From: Guadua angustifolia
Taxonomy: Eukaryota; Streptophyta; Magnoliopsida; Poales; Poaceae
NCBI GenBank assembly: GCA_036346375.1
Contig: CM070502.1
Coordinates: forward strand, 23,040,924 to 23,104,923
Length of the DNA: 64,000 bases
Direction: 5' to 3'
A program made the translations under genes and the position numbers. Shown in pieces: positions 11,335-22,359 of the stretch. The notes beneath the pieces were generated by a model that saw nothing but the letters and a program-made list of their open reading frames with translations, was not told where the DNA came from and did not search any database. Numbering within the stretch: the first letter of the stretch is position 1; each line of letters begins with the position of its first letter.

Positions 11335-12757
11335 TGTATTGCATTATTTTTGTTATTTTAGAAAACTAGAAAATATGGTAGTTTCGAATGACATGATTAG
11401 ATACATCCCAATGACAAGACTCATTATTATGCCTTAACCCCTTTTAACCTTAAGATATAAAATATTGAACCCGTATAGATGTAGCAATTCGTACCATTAT
11501 TACTTTTAGACAAATGCTTAATCTCAGATGGATTGGTTTGGATGATCTTTTCAAAATTGCTACGGTTTGAGGGACAGCATTGGGCGGACCACGGAAGGTG
11601 GATGCCGGCCCAATCCCCAACCGATGACAAAGCCAAGGTTGTGGTTTGGCGGTGGTACAGTTGGTACCAATGGTTGGTGATATGTCACTTGGCTGAGTCT
11701 TTGGCATTTAAGGACCGACGTCTTGGGCAAAGAAAATAACTTCAGATCCCGCTCAACCACAAGTTGGGCCAGCCAATTCTATTGACTTGGTCCAACGTAG
11801 CTCAGTACATTGTACTTCCCTTTTTAATACCTATAGGTAGGGGCTGCCATTCTGGAAGAGAATGGATCACGCAGCGATCGGAGCGGAACAGGAATGGCGA
11901 GGCCATTCGGCGGTTCACGCATAGCGATGGGTGTCCACGAGATTGAGATCATATCACCATGATTACCGATGGTCTTGAATTTTGCGGACCTTGGATAGCC
12001 TACTAGGTAGGAGCTAAAAAGGGGAAGTTCAACGAAATGCTATGATTATCTCGGTCGGGCCGCATGCATAAAAGTTGCATGTTGATCTAGTGGCACTAAT
12101 GATCATAGATGTCTTGTGGGTAAAGCTGAGCACCTCTGCAGAGTGATATCAATGGTATTCGAATACGCCGTGCTTCCGGTTAAATGAAGCTGAGTTAAAC
12201 TAGGGTGATTCCTGTAACTGCGCCCCTGTAGCTTTTATAATTAAAACCTGTCGAGGATGTGAACTTTGCAAATGACCCCCCTGATATATATATTTATTGC
12301 TATTAATGGTTTGTGTTTCAAATGTAAAATGAAAAAGTGATATTTACAACTTGCATCCACAATGCTTAAAACCTGTGCCTACCTTTGTTTATCTCTGCAT
12401 GTAATATTCAGAATTTTCGTGTGGTTTGTTGAGTACGGTTGTGTACTCACCCTTGCTCCCAACCCCCTCTTTAGATTTCAATTGAAGATGGCGAATTCCA
12501 GAAGTCCGTAGATGACGATGTTATTTGGTTTTGAAGGCCTTGATCTATCTGCTCAAGCCTTTCCTGTGGGTGTTCTGTAATGTATTCGGTGCTAGTCGCA
12601 CCTCTTGTAAAACTTTGGCCGTTAGGCTCTTAATTGATCTATAAAATATTAGCATTTGCTTTTATGTCTAGCAATGTACGCTTGGTTACCTACAGCTAAA
12701 ATCCTAGGTAGCTGTGAAGGTATTTATACGCACCCCTGAAAAAGGCGGTCCGTGACA
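9773..12757. mobile_element. Solo LTR (2985 bp), probably Ty3/gypsy type
   Basis: The segment begins TGAAATAACC and ends GTCCGTGACA, with the canonical TG...CA termini. It is flanked by an exact 5-bp TSD, GCGTC (9768-9772 and 12758-12762). No gag, pol, PBS or PPT is present, so this is a single LTR left by LTR-LTR recombination. It contains a CT-rich stretch (about 9900-10620), a poly-(TA) run near 11305-11330 and an AT-rich 3' part. Its nearly 3-kb length is typical of some grass gypsy families, but with no internal domain the superfamily is inferred. Confidence 0.88.
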
Positions 12758-12762
12758 GCGTC

Positions 12763-13772
12763 TGTGTGCGGCCATGGAATTTTCTTCGAGGGTGCTGGAC
12801 TCGGAGTGGATTTGATGAGGGCGAAAGGATGGAAAAGAAATGCATAGATGCCATGGCATTACTTGTTAGGCTGAAATAGCAGAAAAGAGCCTGTCATGTC
12901 TATCTGAACTCCTATTTTAATGTTACTAGATTTATATATATGTTCGTTCACTTTCTTTCAGCGAGCTCTTGTGCAACATGGTATGTATTGTTCTTGCAAT
13001 ATAAGAAGTGATAAGTCTTTAATGTTAATAGCTTATATGTTCACTTACTATTTGGAGGGCATCATGCATGCTGCCTTGTCTTAAAATTTCATTCAGGTGC
13101 AACACTAACCAAGTGGAAGCCTGTTTGACGAAACAACTGATCGCCAGAAAAAAAAAGTAGTAGTTTTGAGCCATGAAGTGAACATCGACGTTCAGCTGAA
13201 AAGGATCACTCAGATCAAGTAGAGATCACCATGACGAATGCTGAAAAGTCCACGGTTCCTAACTAAATCATGACCGAGCAGATCCCCATTTCTCATTTTC
13301 TCTGCTATTGGGGTCAGCACACACAACAATTCAACATGTTGATGGAGAAGGAGAGGAGGCTAATGGCCACTGCCACATATTTTTGGCGACATGAACACTC
13401 CCAAGTCTCCAATGGCACACACTGGCGAGTAAACTCTTCCTATCCACAGAAATATCCAAACCTTTTCCGGGCAAACCATAGCAAAAAGATCAGGCCTTTG
13501 ATCTTCGCTATGAACATTAGATGCTTGCTACAAGTCGCAACACTAGGATAGCCTAAGATGCCGACATACATGCATGGCCTGGCTGTACTGTTCGAAAACG
13601 GAGTCGTGTCAATTGCCATCACATCTAGGTCGGTCGATCGATGTATTTTGGATTGGAATGAATTGCTCGGGATTGTCCTGGGAGATGGGTAAACTAGTAG
13701 GCCAAAGACGTTTGACATATTTGTAGCAAGTGGAGGAGGAGCACATGATGGCGACTACTGCATCCGTCACAT
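12763..13772. other. No recognisable gene
   Basis: About 1 kb between the solo LTR and a Tourist MITE. An open plus-strand frame of 93 codons (13270-13551) has no domain that I recognise, and a 92-codon frame overlaps it on the other strand. Neither has convincing coding character. Confidence 0.45.
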
Positions 13773-13775
13773 TAA

Positions 13776-14005
13776 AGGCCTATTTGGTAGAGCTTCAGAT
13801 TTCAGCTTCACATAAAATCTGAAATTTGTAGGTTAAAATAAAGTAAATTAAGTTTATATTTTTGGTCTAAAATGTAAACAAGATGATCTATTTAAACATT
13901 CTTAATGTATTCACAGCTTCAGCTTCACAAATCTGGTGAATTTAGAATTTTTAGCTTCATCAGATTCACGAATCTGGAGAAGCTGAATCCCTACCAAACA
14001 CACCC
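13776..14005. mobile_element. Tourist-type (PIF/Harbinger) MITE, copy 1
   Basis: A 230-bp element with ends AGGCCTATTTGGTAG and the inverted CTACCAAACACACCC, flanked by TAA (13773-13775 and 14006-14008). Its body, with AAATAAAGT and TTTTTGGTCTAAAATGTAAA, is shared with the copies at 41140 and 50990. Confidence 0.9.
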
Positions 14006-14008
14006 TAA

Positions 14009-15860
14009 GCTCCGAAGACCAGAGGAATCAAAGTCTTGCCCGGCCCATGGAATAGCTTGGCTTAGATAAGTCGTCGTCACTGCATCACACACGCAGAAAA
14101 GTTTGATCTCTTACAGGAGTATACCACTCCTCATCTCCTTTTCTATTTCATTTTCTTTTTTGCCATCTGCAGTGTCTCTCTCTCTCTCTCTTGCTTAAAA
14201 AGGTTGAGGATAATTAGACCCCTTTAGAACGTGTGAATTATCCGGATTGCTGCGAGAATTGAACAAATTTAAGTGAAATTTCTACGTGTGTTGTCGGAGA
14301 CGTACCATGCTCATGTTTTGATGAGACTGTAGAAGGGTTGCAGTAAAAAAAAAATCTTTGTTTGACCTCGAGAATATATGCCCGGCCGCTTCTTGCACAT
14401 ACACGTGGATGCATGGCTGTAAAACTCACTCAACCTCGGAGAATTTCAGCTGCGTATCCAAGGGATATACGCATCTGCCGTTTTACCCCTCTGTCTGTCA
14501 AATGTAACGGTTCAGTGACAGAAATATACATGACCTTAGTCATGTGAAATCAATAGTTATGCAAAATAAATGTAATACACATTACTAACTACCAGTGGTT
14601 TCCGGTAGTGTGATGTGTAATGGATTTCAGGCATTAACCATTCTCCACGAAGGGTGATAGACCTGAGCGTTAGTAAAAGACTAGACGTCGGATGTTGCAG
14701 TAAACGTATCAGAGACTGAATAGACAGAGTGCCCTGTGTCGCTGAGTTATTAAATTTGACGGACAGAACAGGTAATCGCGACCTCAGCTGCTTCCAATCA
14801 ATCTAAATATACTACTGGTTACGTATTCTCGAAAAAGAAAATACAGTACTAGTTACGGGTACTTTCTGAGTGCCGGCCATGCAAATACAGTGCATGCGTG
14901 CGTGTCAAATGTCACAATTGCGTATGACACATGCCTCTTCTCAAATCTCATTGAACGCTTGCGTTGATGGATTTAAGCAGGACCAAATCCATGCTGCAAA
15001 TGACAAGGTGAAAGATCATGTCAAATATCGACTTGAAAAGAACACTTTGGACATGGCACTTGAATCGTTCTGTTTGATGCAGCTGCTCCGTTAATTCCTT
15101 TCTTTACAGGTTTCTCTCTCTTTTGTTGAAAAGGTTTCTTCGTTGACGAAATCCTCCTTGATTACAGGGCTCTTTTTATACAGGTTTTGATTGTGCAGAT
15201 TTTGGATTATGAAAAAAAAAAACTATTTCTAATTGTGATAGAATCGAGCTAGGCAGACTGCGCGTGGAGGTGGAAGATCAGGCTATTGACAATAAGCAAA
15301 AATCAGCTGGTACCGGATTCTGATTCTATAGTGGATAGCTTTTGATTGTGGGACAAACTGTCTAAAATCTTCTCGTTCTGTAAATAATCTATTTTTTAAG
15401 CAGAAACTGGACAGAAGTCATCCCAAAGGGTCGAGGTCATGTATGGCGAGCATATGTTTACAATTTTTTTCACCAAAATAACATGTACTCCTATTCAAGT
15501 TCAAAAAAATGTACTCCTGTTCGTGTTTCTTTAAAAAACATGTAGCTGTTGTCATGTACGCTTGATGTTAGATGATCTAAAGAAAATGGCATGTAAATGT
15601 AATAGTGCGGTTGTGCCGTGGTCTAACTAATATGTAGTTTAAGCTAAGATTGTTGGTTTCGCCAATAAAAGTGAAATCGGGGTGGGACTCCCTCTGTTTC
15701 GAAAAAAGAAAACATGTATGCTTATTCAGCTATTCTATAAACATAGTTAATTCCAGTACATCTCTTAGTGTCCTATGATATGATATATATTTTTTTGAAA
15801 TATATGAAATGATAATTTTTAGTACACATAAGATCTGGCTAACATAAAAGCTGCCCCGGA
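14009..15860. other. No recognisable gene
   Basis: About 1.85 kb of AT-rich DNA with a (CT)n run near 14175-14192. A 74-codon plus-strand frame (14870-15094) is not recognisable. No element ends were found. Confidence 0.45.
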
Positions 15861-15869
15861 GTAGTTTGG

Positions 15870-17600
15870 CTATCTGACGCTCCTGAATGATCCACATGCA
15901 AATAATAGGACATTAACTAAGCAGCTCCAAACAAATTCAAATCTCACAGATTCCTTCTCTCCTGCTCGCTGGTGCTCCTCCTTATATTCTTGTACTAGGG
16001 TTATCAACCGACTATGGAACCGATTGGACAAAGCATAAAACAGAGTCGATGGTGGTAAGTTGGCTGGTGCATCCAACTTAGCAGAATCGGTATGTGCTTG
16101 ATAATGAAAGATTCCACTTGTCCTAGGATCTCGCGGAAATATTACTGTCGGCTGGGTTTGCATCATATTAGGAGTTGTAGCCAATGGCTTAAGATCGGCC
16201 ATTAACAACGGGTTTTGCATGCTTGATGCTACTGAATAGACCAGGTAATTCAATAGAGTCTACATTGGATCAAGTAGACTCCCAGTCGATGCCAACTCTT
16301 GAGTTATAGTCTTAACACTATTGATGATCATCAGCTTAAGAGTCATTACCAATACCGATGACTGATTGATCAAAGCATTGTGTATAGATTGATTAATCAT
16401 AGGAGATAATTTAGCTTGTGCAGGCATGTATCGACTTACCGGTGCTTCGGTAGTCCCCATGTCGCTGAGGGGATTGATAGCAACCCAACATCAATTCCTT
16501 GAGCACGGCTTTCTGATCCTCGATCTCCTTGTGTTGTTCTAGTGTCATATCGTCTAACGTTGGGACAATTATAGCTTCAGTGTTGAGAACAGACAACAGA
16601 ATTGATTTCTCGGAGGAAGACAACATGTCCCATCGGGCGTGCCAAAGGTGTGGTGGTGCCAAAAAATGTGACAACGGATTGATCGACTTGAACACACATA
16701 ACGCCAGGTTCAAGAGTTTGAGGTGTGTTAGCCCATTTGATCCTGCAATCGGCAATATAGATGAAAAATATGCTCAATGCCGATTTAATGTGATAATCAC
16801 TAAGAATCTAAATAGTTATTCAGAGCGGATTATATTGCTAGTAACGATAAGTCTAAACAGCTTGTTAGAGTTGATTAGATTATTCACAAAGGTAGATTTT
16901 CCCAAAAAGGCGGTATGCAATAAGATCAAAGAAAAACCAAAGACTTAATCTAAGAAGATTAATAATCGGTGATGCACAACTTTATTGATGAACGATGAAT
17001 TACAAAAGATCTAAAATACAAGACTACTCCTAGTTGATACAGAAAAATAGATAAAAGTATATGTGAGTTGTTTGATTGATTGTTGATGGGTTCTGCTTGC
17101 CATTTATCCCTTTTTATAGTGTATTGACCGATCGTATCCTTCTTCAATGCATTGCCAACCGTGATCCTTATTAGCCTCTGTACAGAGTAAATTCCATCTT
17201 TAAATCAATATCGGTCACAATTCTATCTTCAACTTAACTTTTCCCATCTTAACCAATATCTGCCAGAAATATCTAATTTTAATAGTAGTCTGACAAATCT
17301 ATTATGTCTTACCAAATTTTGGTGTAAATACGTACCTTTTTCATCTACCCTTAGAATAGTTAGATATTACCTTGTCTCTTTTGCTCTCTCTCTCTCTCTC
17401 TCTCTCTCTCTACAGGTTGATCGGTATTGATCTCATATGTGTACACTGCAAATTCCCTTACGATGAAAAGATATCGTAGTAGTTGGAGAGACCAGAGGTT
17501 AGCGTCCAAATGGAGATCGGTCGGGCCTATGATGAACAAATCCACCTTGTGTTGTCATAATCGCTGTCCGTCATAAGGTTGAGTCCTTACACTACAACAA
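15870..17600 (-). mobile_element. Possible degraded retroelement
   Basis: Minus-strand frames at 16411-16755, 16260-16460 and 15870-16253 form a Gln/Ser-rich, non-hydrophobic series that could be broken gag-like sequence. Upstream on that strand, near 17113, CTATAAAAAGGGATAAATG looks like a TATA box of the kind found in LTRs. No LTR pair, PBS, PPT or pol domain could be identified. A (CT)n microsatellite lies at about 17379-17411. This is a weak call: it may equally be ordinary intergenic DNA. Confidence 0.25.
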
Positions 17601-17915
17601 TTTGATTTGGCAATATTTCGCCGTTAGCTTTGGGCTCCACACACAGAAGAAAAACTGAGACTTTTCCACCTCGATCACAACATCGGGGCAAGAGGTGTAA
17701 GGTCTGAAAGAAAAATCGACACACAATGGCATGACTATATATCTAACCTTCGTAAATCTAATTTTGCTCTGCTTCTGTGAGCTGAACTTGTACTGCAATT
17801 TAGTTACTGTATCTTAATTCCATCCATATGAGTGCTTGAATCGGCGAAATAAGCTTTCTTAGGTAGATTTTGAGGCCACATTACACATGAATCGCTACGC
17901 CGAATATTCAGTCGG

Positions 17916-19457
17916 CTAATGTATATAGCTGAGCATGGTGTAGACAGTCTGCAGCATAGACGGCACGAAGATGAGCGCGGCCGCCGCGACGAGCGAGACG
18001 GCCACCCAAGGCGACGGGAAGAAATGTAGCACGAACCCGCCGCACCACCAGCTCACCCTCCGCCTCCGGTGGCACGCCACCGCGTCAAGCATCTCGCCGT
18101 ATTCGTCCGGCAGCCGCACGCCCACGGTCTCCTCCCCGAGCTCTCGGAAGAGGGACACGAGCTCGGCGTCCGTCCGCCGCGTGCTAGCCAGGACCCCTCG
18201 CCGCCGGAGGAACGCCGCATCCTGCGCGCACCGAACCAGGCCCTCCATGCGCGCCACGTGCACCGTGACGCAAGCGCCGTGCGCCCAGTGGAAGTGCTTC
18301 TCGAAGGCCACCATGCTGTGCAGCACCGCCAAGCTGTACTCGTGGACGTGGAAGCAGGGGATGCTCATCACCGCCACGGGGCTAGCCGGCTGGGACCAGA
18401 ACCACATGTCCAGGTCGCCGGAGCTTGATGGTGCCTTCCGGAACCACACCGCTGACCGCCGCAGCTCCATGGCGCAAGGGAACAGCCGCTCCGACTCCTT
18501 CTTGATCTTGAGAAGCTTCAGTGGCGTCGAGAGGATGCAGTACTTGCTCGTGGGTACGCGCGACCAGTGGAAGAGGTGCAGGACATGATGGAAATCACCG
18601 GCCGTGGCGTCGCCGGCGGGGCACGCTCGCTTTGGGCAGATGTCCTCGAAGCACCCCAGCACGAGCTCCTCGACGGAGTGCTTGAGCTTCAGCCTGCTGC
18701 ACAAGGCGGCTAGCAGCTTGACGGTGGCGAAGGGAATCTGGTTCTCGAGCACGAGCAAGTCGAGCTTGATCTCCTCGGCGTGCTGCGCCACGGCCATGTG
18801 AAGTATGAAGTATTCCCTGTTGATGGACGCCGCTCGAGCCGCGCTGTCGGCATCGTCACCTGCGCCGGTCTTGCTGAGCATCATGCTCACAACGAGGACG
18901 AAGCAGCTGTCCAGGAGCAGCATCTGCAGGAACTTCTCCTCGTCGTCCAGCGTCTCTGCTGCCGCCTTGTCCACCGAGTCATCGTCGGCGAACTCGTCGC
19001 GGAGCCGGTGGCGCTCCGATGACAGCACTGCGACGTAACTGTTGACGTCAAGCCCGCACTGGTCCTGCAGGTACCGCAAGAACGGCAGCTTAGCATCGTC
19101 GGGGAAGGGGAGGCCGCGGTCGCCACGGTGGAACGGGCCGATGGCCACGGCGCGCACCACGTGCAGAGCCTCCACGAGGCCCCGCCTGGTGCGCGGCCGG
19201 AGGATGGTGCCGGTGCGCTCGCCAAGGTACCATAGCATCGGCGTCCGCGCGATGAGGTCTTTGAGGACGGCCGTGTTCACCGTCGCCGACGTGAGCTTGC
19301 GCAGCCACTTCCTCTCGGCATCACCATCGGCCATGGTGCCGGCGCCCGTGCAGTCCAACGTCGTGTCCGGTGCGATGTCGATGAGGTGGTGATCGTTTCT
19401 TGCACTCAGCTGACACTCTGCCATTGTGATTTCTCTATCCACTTTTGGGGGGTTCAT
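17916..19457 (-). CDS. DUF247 (UPF0481) family membrane-anchored protein
   Basis: This is a complete single-exon gene of 513 codons, starting at ATG 19457 and stopping with TAG at 17916. A second in-frame ATG 11 codons on is also a plausible start. Family landmarks are present: IGPFHRGDRGL near residue 106, FLQMLLLDSCFVLVV near 176 and DLLVLENQIPF near 233. A single hydrophobic segment lies at the C-terminus (about residues 484-505), preceded by a Cys/Trp/Arg-rich stretch. DUF247 proteins are typically 400-550 residues, intronless and anchored by one C-terminal transmembrane helix, so this copy looks intact. The biochemical function of the family is unknown, although some grass DUF247 genes determine self-incompatibility at the S and Z loci. 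The GC-rich coding sequence contrasts with its AT-rich surroundings, as is usual for grass genes. No HPS10-like small secreted gene is visible beside it, so an S/Z role is not supported. Confidence 0.95.
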   Translation of the reverse strand: MNPPKVDREITMAECQLSARNDHHLIDIAPDTTLDCTGAGTMADGDAERKWLRKLTSATVNTAVLKDLIARTPMLWYLGERTGTILRPRTRRGLVEALHVVRAVAIGPFHRGDRGLPFPDDAKLPFLRYLQDQCGLDVNSYVAVLSSERHRLRDEFADDDSVDKAAAETLDDEEKFLQMLLLDSCFVLVVSMMLSKTGAGDDADSAARAASINREYFILHMAVAQHAEEIKLDLLVLENQIPFATVKLLAALCSRLKLKHSVEELVLGCFEDICPKRACPAGDATAGDFHHVLHLFHWSRVPTSKYCILSTPLKLLKIKKESERLFPCAMELRRSAVWFRKAPSSSGDLDMWFWSQPASPVAVMSIPCFHVHEYSLAVLHSMVAFEKHFHWAHGACVTVHVARMEGLVRCAQDAAFLRRRGVLASTRRTDAELVSLFRELGEETVGVRLPDEYGEMLDAVACHRRRRVSWWCGGFVLHFFPSPWVAVSLVAAAALIFVPSMLQTVYTMLSYIH

Positions 19458-19849
19458 CTCAATTTGATGGAATCACATGCTAATTAATTTTATCTCCATT
19501 TGTTTGGATCAACGATATTCCAACGACAATGTGTTGCAGCTTATGGGCTTGGTTTAATTAATATTAGGAAGACTAGTTCAATGCCCGTGCGTTGCTACAA
19601 AAAATAAAATTGACAACGAAACATAAAGGTAAACAATAAAAGAAAAATGTTTTACAAGATCAAACATCTATCTTTCCCGATTACAATCGGCCGTCTTGAA
19701 AGTCTCAGCGTCAAGAACAGGCAGCCCATGGCTGAACCTTCCTATCGCGGAGAAGACCAAGAGGCAAAGCAAATCTCTGCTGGCCAAAAGCCCCACCTTC
19801 CTACCAACAAAAGCACCCACGGATTAGCAAACAGAATCAAACCAAACCA

Positions 19850-20045
19850 AACACAACACAAAGGGAGAAGATGGTGCGGGGGGCATACGCGTAGGAAACG
19901 AGCTTGGACTCAGCAGCGGCGTCGCCGGTCTTCTCAATCTGGATGACGCCCTCGAGGGGCACGCCTTCGTCAGTGACACCGATGAGGACGGACTCCTCGG
20001 TGGCGTCGGGGGAGCCGCACAAACCAAATCCACCATGCATTCTTG
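19850..20045 (-). pseudogene. Captured exon fragment, gene not recognised
   Basis: The minus-strand frame contains ESVLIGVTDEGVPLEG followed by VIQIEKTGDAAAESKLVSYA, after which GTATGC could be a splice donor. The codon choice is GC-rich and coding-like, unlike the DNA on either side. I do not recognise the parent gene. Its position just inside the 3' end of a Helitron suggests capture. Confidence 0.4.
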
Positions 20046-20204
20046 CATAAATTAGTGTACACATCTCTACACAACATAGGAAGCGTTCGAATTGTTACCT
20101 AATTACAAGTTATGATTCTGATCCATTTATCGATACCACCCCCCACTAAGATATCATCATTTGTAGGGAAAGGATGACAAGGCAAAGCGGCAAACCTCAC
20201 ATAA

Positions 20205-20370
20205 CTGACGCTCTCATTGAAGATGGCACGGTCGATCTTGAGAGTCGGGAGGGGGTCGGCGTCGGGGCAGTTCCGCGGGGCGACGGCGTGGGCGGAGGCG
20301 TCGGCGAGGTGTCCAGGTCGAACTGCGAGAGCACGCGTAGGTCCACCACGGGCACCAGCTCCGTCGCCAT
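20205..20370 (-). pseudogene. Captured 5' exon fragment (possibly MBD8-like)
   Basis: A minus-strand ATG at 20370 opens a frame reading VPVVDLRVLSQFDLD. After one frameshift near 20310 it continues as ASAHAVAPRNCPDADPLP and LKIDRAIFNES. The VDLRxLSQxxL...IDRxxFNES arrangement resembles the N-terminus of a plant methyl-CpG-binding-domain protein 8-type family as I recall it; this identification is tentative. The frameshift and loss of downstream exons make it a pseudogene. It lies just inside the internal Helitron 5' end at 20606. Confidence 0.35.
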
Positions 20371-20555
20371 TGGATGCTTTTCGGCATGGCGCAGCTCGGC
20401 GGCGGTGGGTTGGGGGGCGGGAGGATGCGATGGATGGGACGGGAGGCCACGGCTGCAGCGGAGGGCTTTGATCAGAGCGTGTCGCAGGAAGGGAGCACGG
20501 GGGGCGCGTGGGGTTGGGGTGGGTTGCGATGTGCACGGGGTAATTTGGGGAGTCT

Positions 20556-20606
20556 GAATTGTAGAACGGACCGCTGCCACCAACTGTCAATTAGAAATAG
20601 TAGAAA
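20556..20606 (-). repeat. Second Helitron 5'-end sequence inside the element
   Basis: On the minus strand, from 20606, the sequence TTTCTACTATTTCTAATTG followed by GTTGGTGGCAGCGGTCCGTT aligns with the outer 5' end (22354) over about 50 bp. It is also followed by T on the plus strand. It implies either a smaller older Helitron (19573-20606) extended by read-through, or a nested copy. Confidence 0.65.
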
Positions 20607-21769
20607 TTATTGATGATAACAGGAGTATGTCATAATCATCATCTTCATCTAACCTAAACTCAAAGTCTAGTCATAGGCATGCAATCCTACGAACAAAGCT
20701 TGCAAGAAATCAAACAATCAGGAACTTACTAAACCGCCACTGGTCCACAAAGTAGTACAAACATAACATAAACAAAGCAATGGAATACTTGGAGATAAGA
20801 AGACAACTTACTTATGGTAATAACGAGACCGGAAACATCTAAACAAAATTGGCATATGAACAAACTAAAATTCTATATAAGTGAACGGACTTTAGATAAG
20901 AAAAAAACAACATAACGTAATGCTCACATCAATTGGACTTCATATAAGAAAATAACAGCAGTGAGTAAAAGAGCCCAACAAAGACAACAGCAAGAATAAT
21001 TGATACATACTTGGCACCAAGGCAATCCATGGTACATATAAATTAGAAACTAAAATTTACCTTGCTGTGATGGAAAGATAGCAGAAAGACTGTAAAAATG
21101 TTTTGCTCCTACATGATCTAATGATCTAAGGAATCACATGCAGGTCAGATTTCTCACATGGGAGAGAAAACACCAATCTAAAGAAATTCTACAAAGACAA
21201 ACTGATAGACCAGATGAAAACAACCTTTACCTAATCTCTATGAAGATTAGAACCAGTAGATAATCCCTTTTCATTTTCTTTATCCTATAATTGCTTGAAT
21301 AAATGAAAACACTGATAAATATATAGCAGGTCCGTCATACCAGTGGAGTTGAGGGAGCAACAATTTATCTGATGGGGAACCTCCATCTGGCCACCCACAC
21401 AAATCGAACAAACAAACAGAAATGTGAATTGTTAAAACAACCATCAAATCCTCATAGATAACCAAACTCTAATCCAGTACCGATGTAGTTTAACGAACCT
21501 ACGCACCTTGGATCCAAGTTCTTGATAAAGAAGGCCAAATATGACTACAAGAAGCACATTAGCAGAACAGAAATCCACATCATCAGAAGTTAAATGCATC
21601 CTATTAGTTGCACAAATTCATCATTCATCCACTATATGGAGATCAAGAACTGGACATATTGAGCAACGAACAGATGCAAATCAAGAGCAGGTAAAAAAAT
21701 TCATAGCTAGTCGATCCCATCTCTCAACACGACAACAGGAATACACAGATATCCACACATGTGCGCGTA

Positions 21770-21970
21770 AAGATACAGCTAGTGATGAGAGGCTTAGGTG
21801 GGGTTGGTGGACCTGGAGCAGGAGAGGAATATGGCGAGGTCGCTACGGCTATTGGCGGCGACGGCACCGATGAGCCCAAAGAATGAGAGCGCCAAGACGA
21901 TGGGCCCACACCCGCGCCCTCATCAAGCAAGCGGCAAGATCGGGACCTTCTGATTAGGCTGCGCGGGGTG
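21770..21970 (-). pseudogene. Captured fragment with a hydrophobic segment
   Basis: One minus-strand frame reads VGPIVLALSFFGLIG followed by AVAANSRSD, a short membrane-like segment with GC-rich, coding-like composition. Surrounding frames are proline-rich and broken. The parent gene is not recognised. It lies inside the Helitron on the element's own strand. Confidence 0.3.
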
Positions 21971-22359
21971 GGGAGGTGGATCTGGCATGTGGCGCTTCGG
22001 CGAATTCTTTGGCGTGGGTGGGGACATCGATCCGGATGGCGGGGTGGGGGACGGGTGGGGTCTGAGGTGGGGTCGGGAGGATTGTGCATGGGCGGGGGTA
22101 GGGTCTGAGGGCGCACTAGAGAGGTGGGGGTGGGGAGACGAGCGGTCATGGGGAGGCGAGTGGGGGATGCGAGAGAGGCCGAGGTGGGGAATGCGGAGAG
22201 CGGCGGCTTGGCGGGTGGGTGTCGCGAGGTTGGAGACGCAGATGTGGCGGGGTGTCTTGGGATGCAGGCGACGCAGGAGAGAGGGGGTGTCGGGGGGTCG
22301 TAGGGTTGGATGTAGAACGGACCGCCACCAACTCAAAATTAGAAGTAGTAGAGATAAGC

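Larger units (their letters stand above)
19573..22354 (-). mobile_element. Helitron with captured gene fragments
   Basis: On the minus strand the 5' end reads TCTCTACTACTTCTAATTTT from 22354, the grass Helitron 5' signature. The 3' end, near 19600-19573, is a GCAACGCACGGGC hairpin-like arm followed by CTAG. The insertion lies between A (19572) and T (22355, plus-strand reading), as expected for Helitrons, which make no TSD. The 2.8-kb body contains broken coding fragments at 19840-20040, 20205-20370 and 21780-21960. No Rep/helicase is encoded. A second 5'-end-like sequence lies inside at 20606. Homology of the termini to the 47779-54100 element supports the call. Confidence 0.72.

Noticed and set aside
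17971..19392. Plus-strand and alternate-frame open frames of up to 205 codons
   Set aside because: They are shadows of the GC-rich DUF247 coding sequence.
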